From: Lacisediminihabitans changchengi
Lineage (GTDB): Bacteria > Actinomycetota > Actinomycetes > Actinomycetales > Microbacteriaceae
Direction: 5' to 3'
Length of the DNA stretch: 64,000 bases
NCBI RefSeq assembly: GCF_016634425.1
Contig: NZ_JAEPES010000001.1
Coordinates: 248,001-312,000 of the forward strand
Part shown: positions 25,835-33,456 of the stretch, piece by piece
Position numbering within the stretch: the first letter of the stretch is position 1
How the letters are laid out: each line of letters starts with the position of its first letter
Notes under the pieces: model-generated
Databases searched by the model: none
Seen by the model: only the letters and a program-made list of their open reading frames with translations
What the model was told of the DNA's origin: nothing
Translations under genes and position numbers: made by a program

Positions 25835-25965
25835 CCGAAAGTCTCTTCCGCGCGGCCGCGGTCTGACCGCTGTGCTGCACCACCGCACCCGGGTCGGCAC
25901 CTTCGACGACCGTATTGACGATTGCGGCGTAGGGCGTGAGCCCCTGGGAATACTCCCCTTCGCTA
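25835..25965 (-). ncRNA. yybP-ykoY family (Mn2+) riboswitch in the terC leader
   Basis: The minus-strand leader contains the two signature loops of this manganese-sensing RNA. The 5' one is AAGGGGAGTA (around 25960-25951), and the 3' one is AAGAGACTTTC (25847-25837); they are brought together by a basal stem, for example CGAA near 25962 with TTCG near 25836. Between them are GC-rich helices and the CGTCAATACGG segment. The riboswitch ends about 40 nt before the terC start. Family assignment is by recognised motifs; a covariance search would confirm it. Confidence 0.72.
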
Positions 25966-25990
25966 TCGCCAACCCTACCGGGTGAACTGG

Positions 25991-26182
25991 AGTGATGCCG
26001 GGCGTCGACCGTAATGCCGTGCGCTCGTGCTCGTGTCGTGCGGGCGCAGCGCGATGGGCATGCAGTTGCAGTGGGATTGGAATCCGGTTGGTGTGCGGAG
26101 TGGCATCACGTTTTCTTTCGCGTTTCCCCTCTCCCTCCTTTTCCTTCTCGTTCTCGTTCTCGTTCTTTTTTGTCGCGTTCCC
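25991..26182. other. Intergenic stretch with long pyrimidine-rich tract
   Basis: Between the terC leader and the HNH half-gene. No gene is seen. From 26111 to about 26170 the plus strand is almost all pyrimidine (interrupted only by CG steps) and includes three TTCTCG units at 26145-26162 and a TTTTTT run. It is far lower in GC than its surroundings and could adopt unusual structure or act as a weak terminator for the plus strand. Confidence 0.6.
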
Positions 26183-26845
26183 TCATCCTGACCACGTCAG
26201 GTTGACCACCTTTCCTCCTCGTCTGGGTGTCTGGTCGGGGTCGATCCACGGTGGCGGGATGAAATACGGCACCCGGTCGCGCATGACGATCTCCCAGCCG
26301 TCGTCGTGGATGCGGTGGTGGTGGAACGAGCACAACGGGATCGCGTTGTCCAGATCCGTTACCCCACCACGGGACCACCACTGGAGGTGGTGGGCTTCGG
26401 TGTAGCTGGGTGGGTGTGCGCAGGCCGGGAACGCGCACCCGCCGTAGGTTTCGGCCAACGCGTGGCGTTGGGCGGGACTGAACAGCCGCCGCGACCTGCC
26501 CAGATCCAGGACTTCCCCGGCACCGCCGAGCACTACGGGGATGATGTTCGCATCTGCGGCAAGACGGCGGGCTGTGGTGGCGGAGATCCCGGCATCGATC
26601 CCATCGATCTGGGCGCTGCCGAGCCCGGTGACCAACTGGTCGAGGCTCATCCGCACGATCATCGTCACCAGCGGACCGCCACCACCCCGACCAGCAGCGC
26701 ACGTGCAGTTGACCGCCTGCCGGAATAGGTCTTCGGCGGCATCGGCGCGGCGGTGCGGCATGGTCCGATCATCGATGTCGGCACTACCGTCCTGTCCCAA
26801 GGATTCGGGAACCCGGTCGCGGGCAGCCCGTAGCTGCTCGCTCAC
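26183..26845 (-). pseudogene. HNH endonuclease half of a frameshifted DUF222-HNH gene
   Basis: C-terminal 220 codons of a DUF222/HNH (13E12-type) protein. The HNH nuclease region is intact: CAFPACAHPP, EAHHLQWWSRGG, DLDNAIPLCSFHHHRIHDDGW, with the metal-binding Cys and His residues. It opens with a GTG at 26845 that overlaps the stop of the N-terminal half (GTGA), but the protein sequence reads smoothly back into the other frame (IDQLVSEQLRAARD), so the two frames were probably one gene. It may still be made by coupled reinitiation. Families like this are common and multicopy in actinobacteria and their biological job is unclear. Confidence 0.75.
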
Positions 26846-27354
26846 GAGCTGGTCGATCCCGGCGCGTGCTCCACCAGCAGTCGCTCCCCCGCCGCGCGCG
26901 CTTCGGTGGAGCAGAATGGGGCGGCCAGGTCCAGTTCGCGCACGATCACCACGGCCGCCTCCACCCCCACCGACCCGGCGGCGATCGCCTCGCCCACAGC
27001 CGGGTATCGGGCCGGCAATAGCGCGCCGTCCAAGGCGGTCCGTTGCCGCGTTGCCAGACCCACCTCACACAGCCTGGTTGCTTCGGCGACGCTGATCTGC
27101 CACAGCTCGGCCAGATAGGAGCCTGGTCGGGCATGTCCGGCCCGGCGCGCCATCGCCTCGCCGCCGCGGTGGGCAGCGGACAAGTCCGCAAGTTCTCCCG
27201 CAACTGCAACCCGGAGCGCATCGATGCGGCGCTGCACCGCCGCCAGATCCCCGATCAGCTGCAACAGCATGCCGGGTTGGTCAACGATGGTGTCGTCCCA
27301 CGCCTGCGCGAGGGCCGCGAGATGGGCGGTCAGTGCGTGGGTGGAGACCTTCAT
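26842..27354 (-). pseudogene. DUF222 half of the frameshifted DUF222-HNH gene
   Basis: N-terminal 170 codons of the same protein. It contains the DUF222 helices: QRRIDALRVAVAGELADLS, a glycine-rich turn, [37 protein letters not shown] and RAAGERLLVEHAPG. It then runs into GSTSS-stop at 26844-26842 while the correct continuation sits one base out of phase. The loss of one base close to 26855 explains it. The ATG at 27354 is the first plausible start; no strong ribosome site precedes it. Confidence 0.75.
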
Positions 27355-27463
27355 GACCCGATTGTTGCAGCGACCACCGACATTCGAGTCGGCACCAATA
27401 ATGCTGACCAGACCCTGTTTATAACCCACCACACCGGGCTACCTGTGGAGGAGAAGAGGGCCA

Positions 27464-27486
27464 CCCTTCGACAAGCGCAGGGACCG
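27464..27486. repeat. Lone short dispersed repeat (CTTCGACAAG...CAGGGACCG type)
   Basis: The stretch CCCTTCGACAAGCGCAGGG followed by ACCG matches, from memory, a small dispersed element frequent between genes in high-GC actinobacteria. Only one copy is seen here, in the gap before the small hypothetical gene. Confidence 0.35.
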
Positions 27487-27515
27487 AAATACTGACCGAG
27501 GGAGTCGGGAACCGG

Positions 27516-27761
27516 TTAGCGCAGTTTCGGGTTTTCCACGTCATCGGCCATGGCGAGGTAGCCACTCAAGCGATCGACGAAGTCGTCAGTCGGGCGGTAT
27601 CCGGGGTCTGCCGAGGCCTTCGTGTACTCGGCCTGCAACTCGTCGATGGCCTGGTCGATCTCGAGCACGGCGAGTGCGTCGCGCTGCGAATCGTCGAGTG
27701 CCACCATGAACCCGATCGCGCGGTCGATATCGGCAGCTCCGCCGTAGACGTATTCAGACAT
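27516..27761 (-). CDS. Small hypothetical protein (81 aa)
   Basis: I do not recognise this family. The 81-residue product is acidic and predicted mostly helical (DRAIGFMVALDDSQRDALAVL; DQAIDELQAEYTKAS), with a Tyr/Asp-rich start MSEYVYGGAADID and no signal peptide, membrane segment or Cys. GAGCG precedes the ATG at 27761 closely. It is divergent from the YqhA-like gene with 76 bp between starts. Coding bias matches the neighbours, so it is likely a real gene. Confidence 0.65.
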   Translation of the reverse strand: MSEYVYGGAADIDRAIGFMVALDDSQRDALAVLEIDQAIDELQAEYTKASADPGYRPTDDFVDRLSGYLAMADDVENPKLR

Positions 27762-27837
27762 GCGCTCAGCGTAGCGCTGAGCGCACACAGCACTCCTACC
27801 GGGCGTTTTCCCATCCATCACACCTAGGCTCACCGCC

Positions 27838-28578
27838 ATGACGCCGCCCAACCAGCCCCGCCAGTTCCGCCCGCAATCCCGAAATGTCTCCGGCATCGGA
27901 TACCTGATCTTCTTCAGCCGCTGGCTGCAGGCCCCTCTGTACGTGGGCCTCATCATCGCCCAGGTGATCTACGTGGTCGTTTTCATGGTCGAGCTCTACC
28001 ACCTTGCCGAAAAGGTCGTCAAAGACCCGCTCCATATCGAAGAGGCCGCGATCATGCTCGGCGTCCTCGGCCTGATCGACGTCGTCATGATCGCCAACCT
28101 CTTGATCATGGTGATCATCGGCGGCTACGAGACCTTCGTCTCAAAGATCAAGATCGACGGGCATCCCGATCAGCCCGAATGGCTCTCCCACGTCAACGCG
28201 AATGTGCTCAAGGTGAAACTCGCCATGGCGATCATCGGCATCTCGTCGATTCACCTTCTCAAGACGTTCATCGAGGTCGGCGACATCGGCTCCAAGAATT
28301 CGGACACCAAATCGGTGACCGGGGAGACCTACACCGAGGACGGCGTGTTCTGGCAGGTCGTCATTCACATGGTCTTCATCCTGTCCGCGGTCGCGCTGGC
28401 CGGGATCGATCGGATGTCGCGGGGCTCGAAGCCGAACGCGATCGAGGCCGCACATTCTTCACCCGACCGGCCCGAGCTTCCCGCGTACGCGTCGTCCGCC
28501 TCCGCCCGCGACGAGCGCGAGGCTCAGGCACAGCACTACGAGCAACTCGCCCGCGATTTGCGCAGCACCCAGCACTAG
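27838..28578 (+). CDS. YqhA/UPF0114 family membrane protein
   Basis: Integral membrane protein of 246 residues in the UPF0114 (TIGR00645) family of unknown function. The family core is clear: YLIFFSRWLQAPLYVGLI, VVKDPLHIEEAAIMLGVLGLIDV, NLLIMVIIGGYETFVSKI, HPDQPEWLSHVNANVLKVK and ISSIHLLKTFIEVG, with about four membrane helices. A 50-residue hydrophilic C-terminal tail (SARDEREAQAQHYEQLARDL) is extra to the family. The ATG at 27838 lacks a strong ribosome site (start tentative but the homology begins shortly after). The final TAG stop lies inside the first unit of a 16-bp tandem array, so the last residues may derive from it. Confidence 0.85.
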   Translation: MTPPNQPRQFRPQSRNVSGIGYLIFFSRWLQAPLYVGLIIAQVIYVVVFMVELYHLAEKVVKDPLHIEEAAIMLGVLGLIDVVMIANLLIMVIIGGYETFVSKIKIDGHPDQPEWLSHVNANVLKVKLAMAIIGISSIHLLKTFIEVGDIGSKNSDTKSVTGETYTEDGVFWQVVIHMVFILSAVALAGIDRMSRGSKPNAIEAAHSSPDRPELPAYASSASARDEREAQAQHYEQLARDLRSTQH

Positions 28579-28674
28579 CGATACCCAGCAGTAGCAGCAC
28601 CCAGCTCTAGCAGCACCCAGCACTAGCAGCACCCAGCTCTAGCGGCGCCGAGCTCGAGCAGCACTGAGTACAGC
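28563..28674. repeat. 16-bp tandem repeat spanning the YqhA-like stop codon
   Basis: Seven units of 16 bp. CAGCACCCAGCWCTAG is exact or nearly so at 28563, 28595, 28611 and 28627; diverged units lie at 28579, 28643 and 28659. The first unit contains the TAG stop of the upstream gene (28576-28578), and the same TAG recurs in later units. Confidence 0.92.
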
Positions 28675-28767
28675 CTGAGGGGTGCCCACGGGGCCACGTC
28701 GATTCGTCTGATGATGCTGAATAATCTCAGCACGAGCCATCACCGTGCCCACTCGGAGGAAAGCGCT

Positions 28768-29184
28768 GTGTCTTACTACGATCTGATCGACCAGCCCCAC
28801 GAATCACCGACCATCGAGACCCTGGTCGGGGCGTGGCGGCTGCACCGCGTGGAGGGCATCTACAGTGATGGCGAGGTGCTGCAGCAGAGCGATCCGGAGG
28901 TGACCGGGTACCTCACCTACGCCGATGACGGCGTGGCGTCGATCGTGCTCGGAGCTCTCGATCGTCTGTATCTGGATGCCGGAGACTACCGACTCGACGA
29001 GCACTCGGCAACGGTCAGCCACCAGTTCGACATCGCGCTGTTCCCGCACTGGCACTGCGCTCCCTTCATGGCGCGAGCGCAAATCAAGGACGGCACGCTG
29101 AGTCTGCGACTGACCCCGTGCCTCGCTCCGGACGGTCGGACCCTACTGTTGCAGTTCTGGTGGACCAGAGTCGATGTCGGGTAA
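28768..29184 (+). CDS. Lipocalin-like domain protein
   Basis: 138-residue protein resembling the bacterial lipocalin-like family (Lipocalin_5): ETLVGAWRLHRVEGIYSDG at the N-terminus, GYLTYADDGVASIVL and the repeating beta strands up to LLLQFWWTRVD. Such proteins often accompany regulators or oxidoreductases and probably bind small molecules, but no ligand is known here. There is no signal peptide, so it should be cytoplasmic. The GTG at 28768 is chosen because GGAGGAAA is 6 nt upstream; an earlier ATG at 28711 has none. It is followed by a regulator gene 116 bp downstream in the same direction. Confidence 0.75.
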   Translation: MSYYDLIDQPHESPTIETLVGAWRLHRVEGIYSDGEVLQQSDPEVTGYLTYADDGVASIVLGALDRLYLDAGDYRLDEHSATVSHQFDIALFPHWHCAPFMARAQIKDGTLSLRLTPCLAPDGRTLLLQFWWTRVDVG

Positions 29185-29300
29185 ACCCGAAAGCACGAAA
29201 CAAATGCTGTCAGGACGGAGACGTGAGAGGTATATTCATCAGACCTTCCCGCGATAGGGAGTTCCCTGTCGCGGAACCCTCCAGCCCGGAAGGAGGACTC

Positions 29301-30173
29301 GTGAATAACGGATCTCTCCTCGCGACGTACTTCAGAGCCCGCCGCGAACTCATCCAGCCGGAAGATGTTGGAATCACGCGCGAACCGAACCGGCGGGTGC
29401 AGGGCCTGCGCCGTCAGGAGGTCGCGGCCCTCGCCGACATCAGCTTCGACTACTACCTGCGACTCGAACAGGGCCGCCACCACCAGCCGTCCGAGCAGGT
29501 GCTCGCCTCCCTGGGCCGAGCGCTGATGCTCGACGAAGACGCGATGGCGTATGTCCACCGTCTGGCACACAACGCCGCCCGGCCGTTGCTTCGACCTGCC
29601 CCGCGCGCCGAAAGTCTGGATGAGAATCTCATTCGCCTGCTCGAGTATTGGTCGCACACCCCCGCGATCATCCTCGACCGCAATCAGGACGTTATCCGAG
29701 CCAATCGCATGGCGCTCGCGCTGGGCAGTGGCCATTTCAATCCCGGCTGCAATCTCGTCATGGCGCTGTTCGATGCCGAAGTGCGCGACACGTTCCCACG
29801 GTGGGAGGAGTCGGTCTCGCAGGCGCTCGCCGCGCTGCGCTACGAAAGCGACCCGTTCGATCCGCGATTGCGCGAGATCGTCGACATCCTCTCGACTCGC
29901 GAACCGGAATTCGCGCGGGTGTGGGCCCGCCATGACGCTCGGCCAATCATGTCGGGAACGATTCGCAGCGGCGACACTGCACTCGGACCCATCGACCTGC
30001 GGTTTCAGAACTTCTCTGTGCCCGGTCACGGCGGATATGCGCTGCGTACCTACTTCGGTGAGCCGGGAACGGATGGGGCCGCGGCCCTCGGCCAGCTGGC
30101 CCTGACCGTAGACCGAGACGTGGCTACGGAAAGCCAGCCCATTCCCATCGCGGGTTGGATGCCCGCACCCTAG
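29301..30173 (+). CDS. XRE-type regulator with MmyB-like ligand-binding domain
   Basis: DNA-binding regulator of 290 residues. The N-terminal helix-turn-helix is the MmyB/HTH_31 type (FRARRELIQPEDVG, GLRRQEVAALADISFDYYLRLEQGR), followed by the C-terminal sensor: HTPAIILDRNQDVIRANRMA and WARHDARPIMSGTIR, which are characteristic of MmyB-like proteins that bind small hydrophobic ligands. AGGAGG stands 5 nt before the GTG at 29301. Regulators of this group usually control an adjacent oxidoreductase or transporter; here the adjacent gene is the lipocalin-like gene upstream. Confidence 0.88.
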   Translation: MNNGSLLATYFRARRELIQPEDVGITREPNRRVQGLRRQEVAALADISFDYYLRLEQGRHHQPSEQVLASLGRALMLDEDAMAYVHRLAHNAARPLLRPAPRAESLDENLIRLLEYWSHTPAIILDRNQDVIRANRMALALGSGHFNPGCNLVMALFDAEVRDTFPRWEESVSQALAALRYESDPFDPRLREIVDILSTREPEFARVWARHDARPIMSGTIRSGDTALGPIDLRFQNFSVPGHGGYALRTYFGEPGTDGAAALGQLALTVDRDVATESQPIPIAGWMPAP

Positions 30174-30231
30174 TGACGCCAGGTCGGATGCATCAGACTG
30201 TGACCCTAGCTGACTTGGACGGTGAGAAACC

Positions 30232-30585
30232 ATGGCCACTCCCGACATGACGGACATCGACCCGACCGTCGCCCCGAGCGGCGCCGGCTGCGTCGAGTGT
30301 GATGCCGACGGCTCGTGGTGGGTGCATCTGAGACGCTGTGCCCAATGTGGACACGTCGGATGCTGTGACGACTCGATCAACAAACATGCGACTGCGCACT
30401 ACCGCGAGACCGGGCACACCATCATCCAGAGCTTCGAACCAGGCGAGGACTGGTTCTGGAATTACGAAATCAACCGGGTCGTTGCTGGCCCCGTCCTCGC
30501 CGCGCCGGACTGTCATCCGCTCTCCCAAACCAGCCCGGGGCCGGCCGATCGAGTGCCGCGAGACTGGCAGCTGATGCTGCAGTAG
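30232..30585 (+). CDS. UBP-type zinc finger protein
   Basis: Small 117-residue protein with a ubiquitin-hydrolase-type zinc finger. The zinc ligands are visible as CVECDADGSWWVHLRRC (Cys pair), CAQCGHVGCCDDS, HATAHYRETGHTI, and the fold continues through DWFWNYE. Bacterial members are stand-alone and of unknown function, as there is no ubiquitin system. GAGAA lies 5 nt before the ATG at 30232. It is convergent with the DUF2255 gene. Confidence 0.85.
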   Translation: MATPDMTDIDPTVAPSGAGCVECDADGSWWVHLRRCAQCGHVGCCDDSINKHATAHYRETGHTIIQSFEPGEDWFWNYEINRVVAGPVLAAPDCHPLSQTSPGPADRVPRDWQLMLQ

Positions 30586-30630
30586 GGCGCGATCTCGAGC
30601 GGATGTCGCCAGCTCCCTGGGCTTCAGCCT

Positions 30631-31014
30631 TCAGTCCTCGTCGGCCGGGACCAATCGGAAGGTCGCGTCCGCGGCATCCGCCGACACCACGGGGTCGACA
30701 TAGTCATCGGAGTACCGCGCGTACTTCAGGCGGTAAGCCGCGTCGATCTTCTCCGTGAGCGAAGAGCCGGCCTCCTCGAAAACGACATCCTCCTCGATGC
30801 CGCCGCCGCTGATGCGTCCGCGGTGTTGCACGAGCGCCCGCTGGAACCATGGGTTATCTCGGCCACCGCCGGAACGCACATAGAGGTCGTTGCCCACCGC
30901 CACCACCCAGACGATGACGGCCGGGCGCAGGCTTCCGTCCTCGCGCCGGGACTTCAGGTAGATCTCGTCGGCGCCGCTGAGCGCATCGAGCTGATAGTCG
31001 GTCCATGCCGTCAT
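30631..31014 (-). CDS. DUF2255 family protein
   Basis: 127-residue protein of the DUF2255 family, which has a split-barrel-like nitroreductase-related fold. Family features include DEIYLKSRREDGSLRPAVIV, LYVRSGGGRDNPWFQRAL and the C-terminal KYARYSDDYVDPV. The function is not established; relatives lie near F420-dependent or oxidoreductase genes. The ATG at 31014 has AGGGA about 6 nt upstream. It is on the same strand as the DUF5996 gene, 137 bp downstream. Confidence 0.82.
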   Translation of the reverse strand: MTAWTDYQLDALSGADEIYLKSRREDGSLRPAVIVWVVAVGNDLYVRSGGGRDNPWFQRALVQHRGRISGGGIEEDVVFEEAGSSLTEKIDAAYRLKYARYSDDYVDPVVSADAADATFRLVPADED

Positions 31015-31151
31015 GATCTGTCCCTCTCGCTGTCGGCGGGCGCGGGGGTTCTCCTCCACCCGACAGCAGCAGGGTACTCCCGCACCGAGGGTCGGGACGG
31101 TGTCCCGGGAAGGGCGATCCGCGACGAGAGTACGTCTAGCGCGCTGAGGGG

Positions 31152-32051
31152 TCAGCGCGTCACCGTGCTTCGGGCCGGCCATTCCGCCAGGTCTGCGGCG
31201 GCATGGTAGGTCGCGTCGAGAAAGTCGAGCACCAGCCGGTCGGGATCCGCCGACGCCCGCACCACCTCGTACGGCAGAAGGAATTCACCGTACTCATCGC
31301 TATAGAAAGCCCCGGTTGGCACCGCGGCATCAGCGAAACCGTCGGGGGCCGGGTACGCGTAGGAGTAGAAGGCACCCTCCGCTCCGCCGCCCGGCCAGAA
31401 CCCTGCGCTGCTGAGCTCGTGCGAATAGCCCTCGACCATCACCCGGTTGGGGCAGTTCGGCACCTCCCCGGGGTACCGGGGGGCTGGGCGCCCGGAGAAC
31501 CGGGTCACCGCCAGGTCGAGCGCGCCCCAGAACAGGTGCACCGGGCTGGCCTTGCCGATGAATCCCGACCGGAACTCGCGCAGCACCCGCTGCGCCTGCA
31601 CCAGCTGGCGCCAGAACAACACCATGCTGCTCGCGTCGTAGCTGGCGTGGGTCTCATCCTGCGCAAAGGGGATGGCCGGGTCGACCTCGTTGGGGACCGC
31701 GTAGATCGAAACCTGGATGCCGAGCGCGAGCATGGCATCCGTCACCTCCCGGTAGAAGGTGGCGACCGACATGGGGCGCAGAGCGATGGAGCGTCGGTCG
31801 CCCGTGCTGCGGCGGATCACCAGCTCGTGCGCAAGCAGATCGAACTCGATGTCGAATACCCCGTCGGTGTACGGGATCGCGCCCGTCGTAAGTCCGCGCG
31901 CGCTGACATACAGCGGCACGTGCCACCAGTGATTCTCAGCAGGCGTCGACACCATGCGAATCTTGCCGACGATCTGCGTCCAGAGGTGGAAGGTGTCTCG
32001 GGTTTCGTTCCAGTCCTCGACCGCGAGGGCCGGCCATCGTGCATCGGTCAT
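31152..32051 (-). CDS. DUF5996 family protein
   Basis: 299-residue cytoplasmic protein of unknown function. Recognisable family blocks are ETRDTFHLWTQIVGKIRM, NHWWHVPLYVSARGLTTG, LFWGALDLAVTRFSGRPAP and EGYSHELSSAGFWPGG; the aromatic- and His-rich profile is typical and could suggest a ligand pocket. The ATG at 32051 gives the usual N-terminus (MTDARWP); in-frame ATGs at 32066 and 32105 are alternatives without a ribosome site. It is the last gene before the tRNA and shows nothing unusual in composition. Confidence 0.8.
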   Translation of the reverse strand: MTDARWPALAVEDWNETRDTFHLWTQIVGKIRMVSTPAENHWWHVPLYVSARGLTTGAIPYTDGVFDIEFDLLAHELVIRRSTGDRRSIALRPMSVATFYREVTDAMLALGIQVSIYAVPNEVDPAIPFAQDETHASYDASSMVLFWRQLVQAQRVLREFRSGFIGKASPVHLFWGALDLAVTRFSGRPAPRYPGEVPNCPNRVMVEGYSHELSSAGFWPGGGAEGAFYSYAYPAPDGFADAAVPTGAFYSDEYGEFLLPYEVVRASADPDRLVLDFLDATYHAAADLAEWPARSTVTR

Positions 32052-32108
32052 GATTCGATCATGCATCGGTGCCCGCGGATTGGCCATCCGGAAATAACAG
32101 TGCATCCG

Positions 32109-32151
32109 GAAATAAAAGTGCCCGGCCCCCTTTTTTTACAGGGAGCCGGGC
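32109..32151 (-). terminator. Intrinsic terminator of tRNA-Glu
   Basis: On the minus strand GCCCGGC (32151-32145) pairs with GCCGGGC (32126-32120), extended by CCC/GGG (32143-32141 with 32130-32128), across an A-rich loop. The sequence after the stem reads ACTTTTATTT, a fair U-tract. It lies 8 nt downstream of the tRNA 3' end. Confidence 0.75.
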
Positions 32152-32159
32152 AGTTGTTG

Positions 32160-32232
32160 TGACCCCAACCGGATTCGAACCGGTGTTACCGCCGTGAGAG
32201 GGCGGCGTACTAGGCCGCTATACGATGGGGCC
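32160..32232 (-). tRNA. tRNA-Glu (anticodon CTC)
   Basis: Cloverleaf of 73 nt on the minus strand. Acceptor stem GGCCCCA/TGGGGTC with discriminator A, D-arm with TAGCGGCCTAGTACGCC, anticodon stem CCGCC/GGCGG enclosing CTCTCAC (anticodon CTC) and T-arm ACCGGTTCGAATCCGGT are all present. The terminal CCA is not encoded. Confidence 0.97.
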
Positions 32233-32285
32233 GTAGCGGACAACTCATCGAGTATGCCACACGCTGAGCCCGGTTACCAAAACGG

Positions 32286-33209
32286 CTAGGGACGCGCCGG
32301 CGCGAGCACCTTCAGAGCCCCGGGCCGCACCTCGATCGTGACCGGCAAAGGCCCGACTCTCTCGCCATCGCCATAGGCCGCAACGCCCTCCGCGGCGATC
32401 GTGACCCTCTTGACCCGACGCACGGTCACCCGGGGATCGGTCAGATGCTCGCCCCGGAATACGCGCGGAAAGATGCGCAGGAATTGCAATCGCGTCAGTC
32501 GCCCGACGACCAGAACGTCGAGCAGCCCGTCGTCCACCTCGGCATCGGGCGTGACGAGCATGCCACCGCCGAGCGAGACACCATTGCCGACCGAGATCAT
32601 CATGCCCTCCACCTCGGTCACCTCTCCATCGAAAGTGAGGGTGTACCGAATGGGCTTCAGCCCGATGAGTTCGTAGAGCAGCGCCAGGTTGTACCGCATC
32701 GGACCCTTGGGCCAGGTCATCCGGTTGGCTCGCTCGTTGACGACCGCGTCGAAACCGGCCGAGACCATACAGGCGTACCAGGTCTCGCCGCCGTCCGATC
32801 GGTGGATGAGTCCGGCATCGATGGTGCGCGCGGGCAACTGCAGTTGCTTCAGCAGCAGGTCGATCGCGCCCGCACTGTTCTCGTGCGGGATGCCGAGGGC
32901 TCGCGCCATGTCATTGCCCGTGCCAGACGGAACGATGCCGAGCGGCACGTCCGTTCCCGCGACCAGGTTGGTTCCGAGGTTGACCATGCCGTCTCCCCCG
33001 ACCACGATCAGCGCGTCGGGGCCGGTGGCGATGGCCGCCTTCGCCGAGGCGATCAGCTCGGCGTAACTGGGCTCCTCGAGCCTCGTCACATCGTGCCCTG
33101 CGGTGAGCAGTGCGGCGACGACCGCTGGCCCCACCTTGCTGCCCTTACCGAACGATGCCGTCGGATTGATCGCGACGAATACTCTGCGCGGCTTCGATGC
33201 CTCGACCAT
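32286..33209 (-). CDS. Diacylglycerol/sphingosine-type lipid kinase (DAGK_cat)
   Basis: Soluble or peripheral lipid kinase of 307 residues, DgkB/YegS type, that phosphorylates diacylglycerol or a related lipid. The nucleotide-binding region shows FVAINPTASFGKG near residues 10-22, ALIVVGGDGMVNLG (the GGDG loop) and LGIVPSGTGNDMARALG. A beta-sandwich C-terminal domain follows, with MVSAGFDAVVNERAN and SLGGGMLVTPDAEVDDGLLDV. The ATG at 33209 has GAGAGG 4 nt upstream. It stands alone between tRNA-Glu and repeat copy C. Confidence 0.88.
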   Translation of the reverse strand: MVEASKPRRVFVAINPTASFGKGSKVGPAVVAALLTAGHDVTRLEEPSYAELIASAKAAIATGPDALIVVGGDGMVNLGTNLVAGTDVPLGIVPSGTGNDMARALGIPHENSAGAIDLLLKQLQLPARTIDAGLIHRSDGGETWYACMVSAGFDAVVNERANRMTWPKGPMRYNLALLYELIGLKPIRYTLTFDGEVTEVEGMMISVGNGVSLGGGMLVTPDAEVDDGLLDVLVVGRLTRLQFLRIFPRVFRGEHLTDPRVTVRRVKRVTIAAEGVAAYGDGERVGPLPVTIEVRPGALKVLAPARP

Positions 33210-33322
33210 GGGACCTCTCGTGGTGCTGACGGTTCGCGCCAGTGTATTGGTGTCAGAGGATATTCGGGGGCAGGGCACGATCCGACGGGAGACGGATATG
33301 CGTCCTCGTTCCGTACGTCGTT

Positions 33323-33423
33323 GGTTGAGCAGGCCGCGACGAAGGAGCAGCCGTATCGAAACCCGCGCGGGCCTCGATACGCGTCCTCGATACGCGTCCT
33401 CGTCCCTCGGGCGCTACTCGACC
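33323..33423. repeat. Dispersed intergenic inverted repeat, copy C
   Basis: Left arm GGTTGAGCAGGCCGCGACG with GTATCGAAACCC; right arm GGGCCTCGATACGCGTCCTC ending CGCTACTCGACC. A 13-bp segment GATACGCGTCCTC is duplicated in the right arm (around 33376-33402). It lies between the lipid-kinase start and the metal-ATPase end. Unlike the other copies, it does not overlap a stop codon: the left-end TAG has become CAG. Confidence 0.85.
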
Positions 33424-33456
33424 GGCGAGGTCACCTCGGGCGGGAAGCGACCAACG

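Noticed and set aside
26840..26860. Programmed -1 frameshift in the DUF222-HNH gene
   Set aside because: No slippery heptamer or downstream pseudoknot is evident; simple one-base loss is sufficient.
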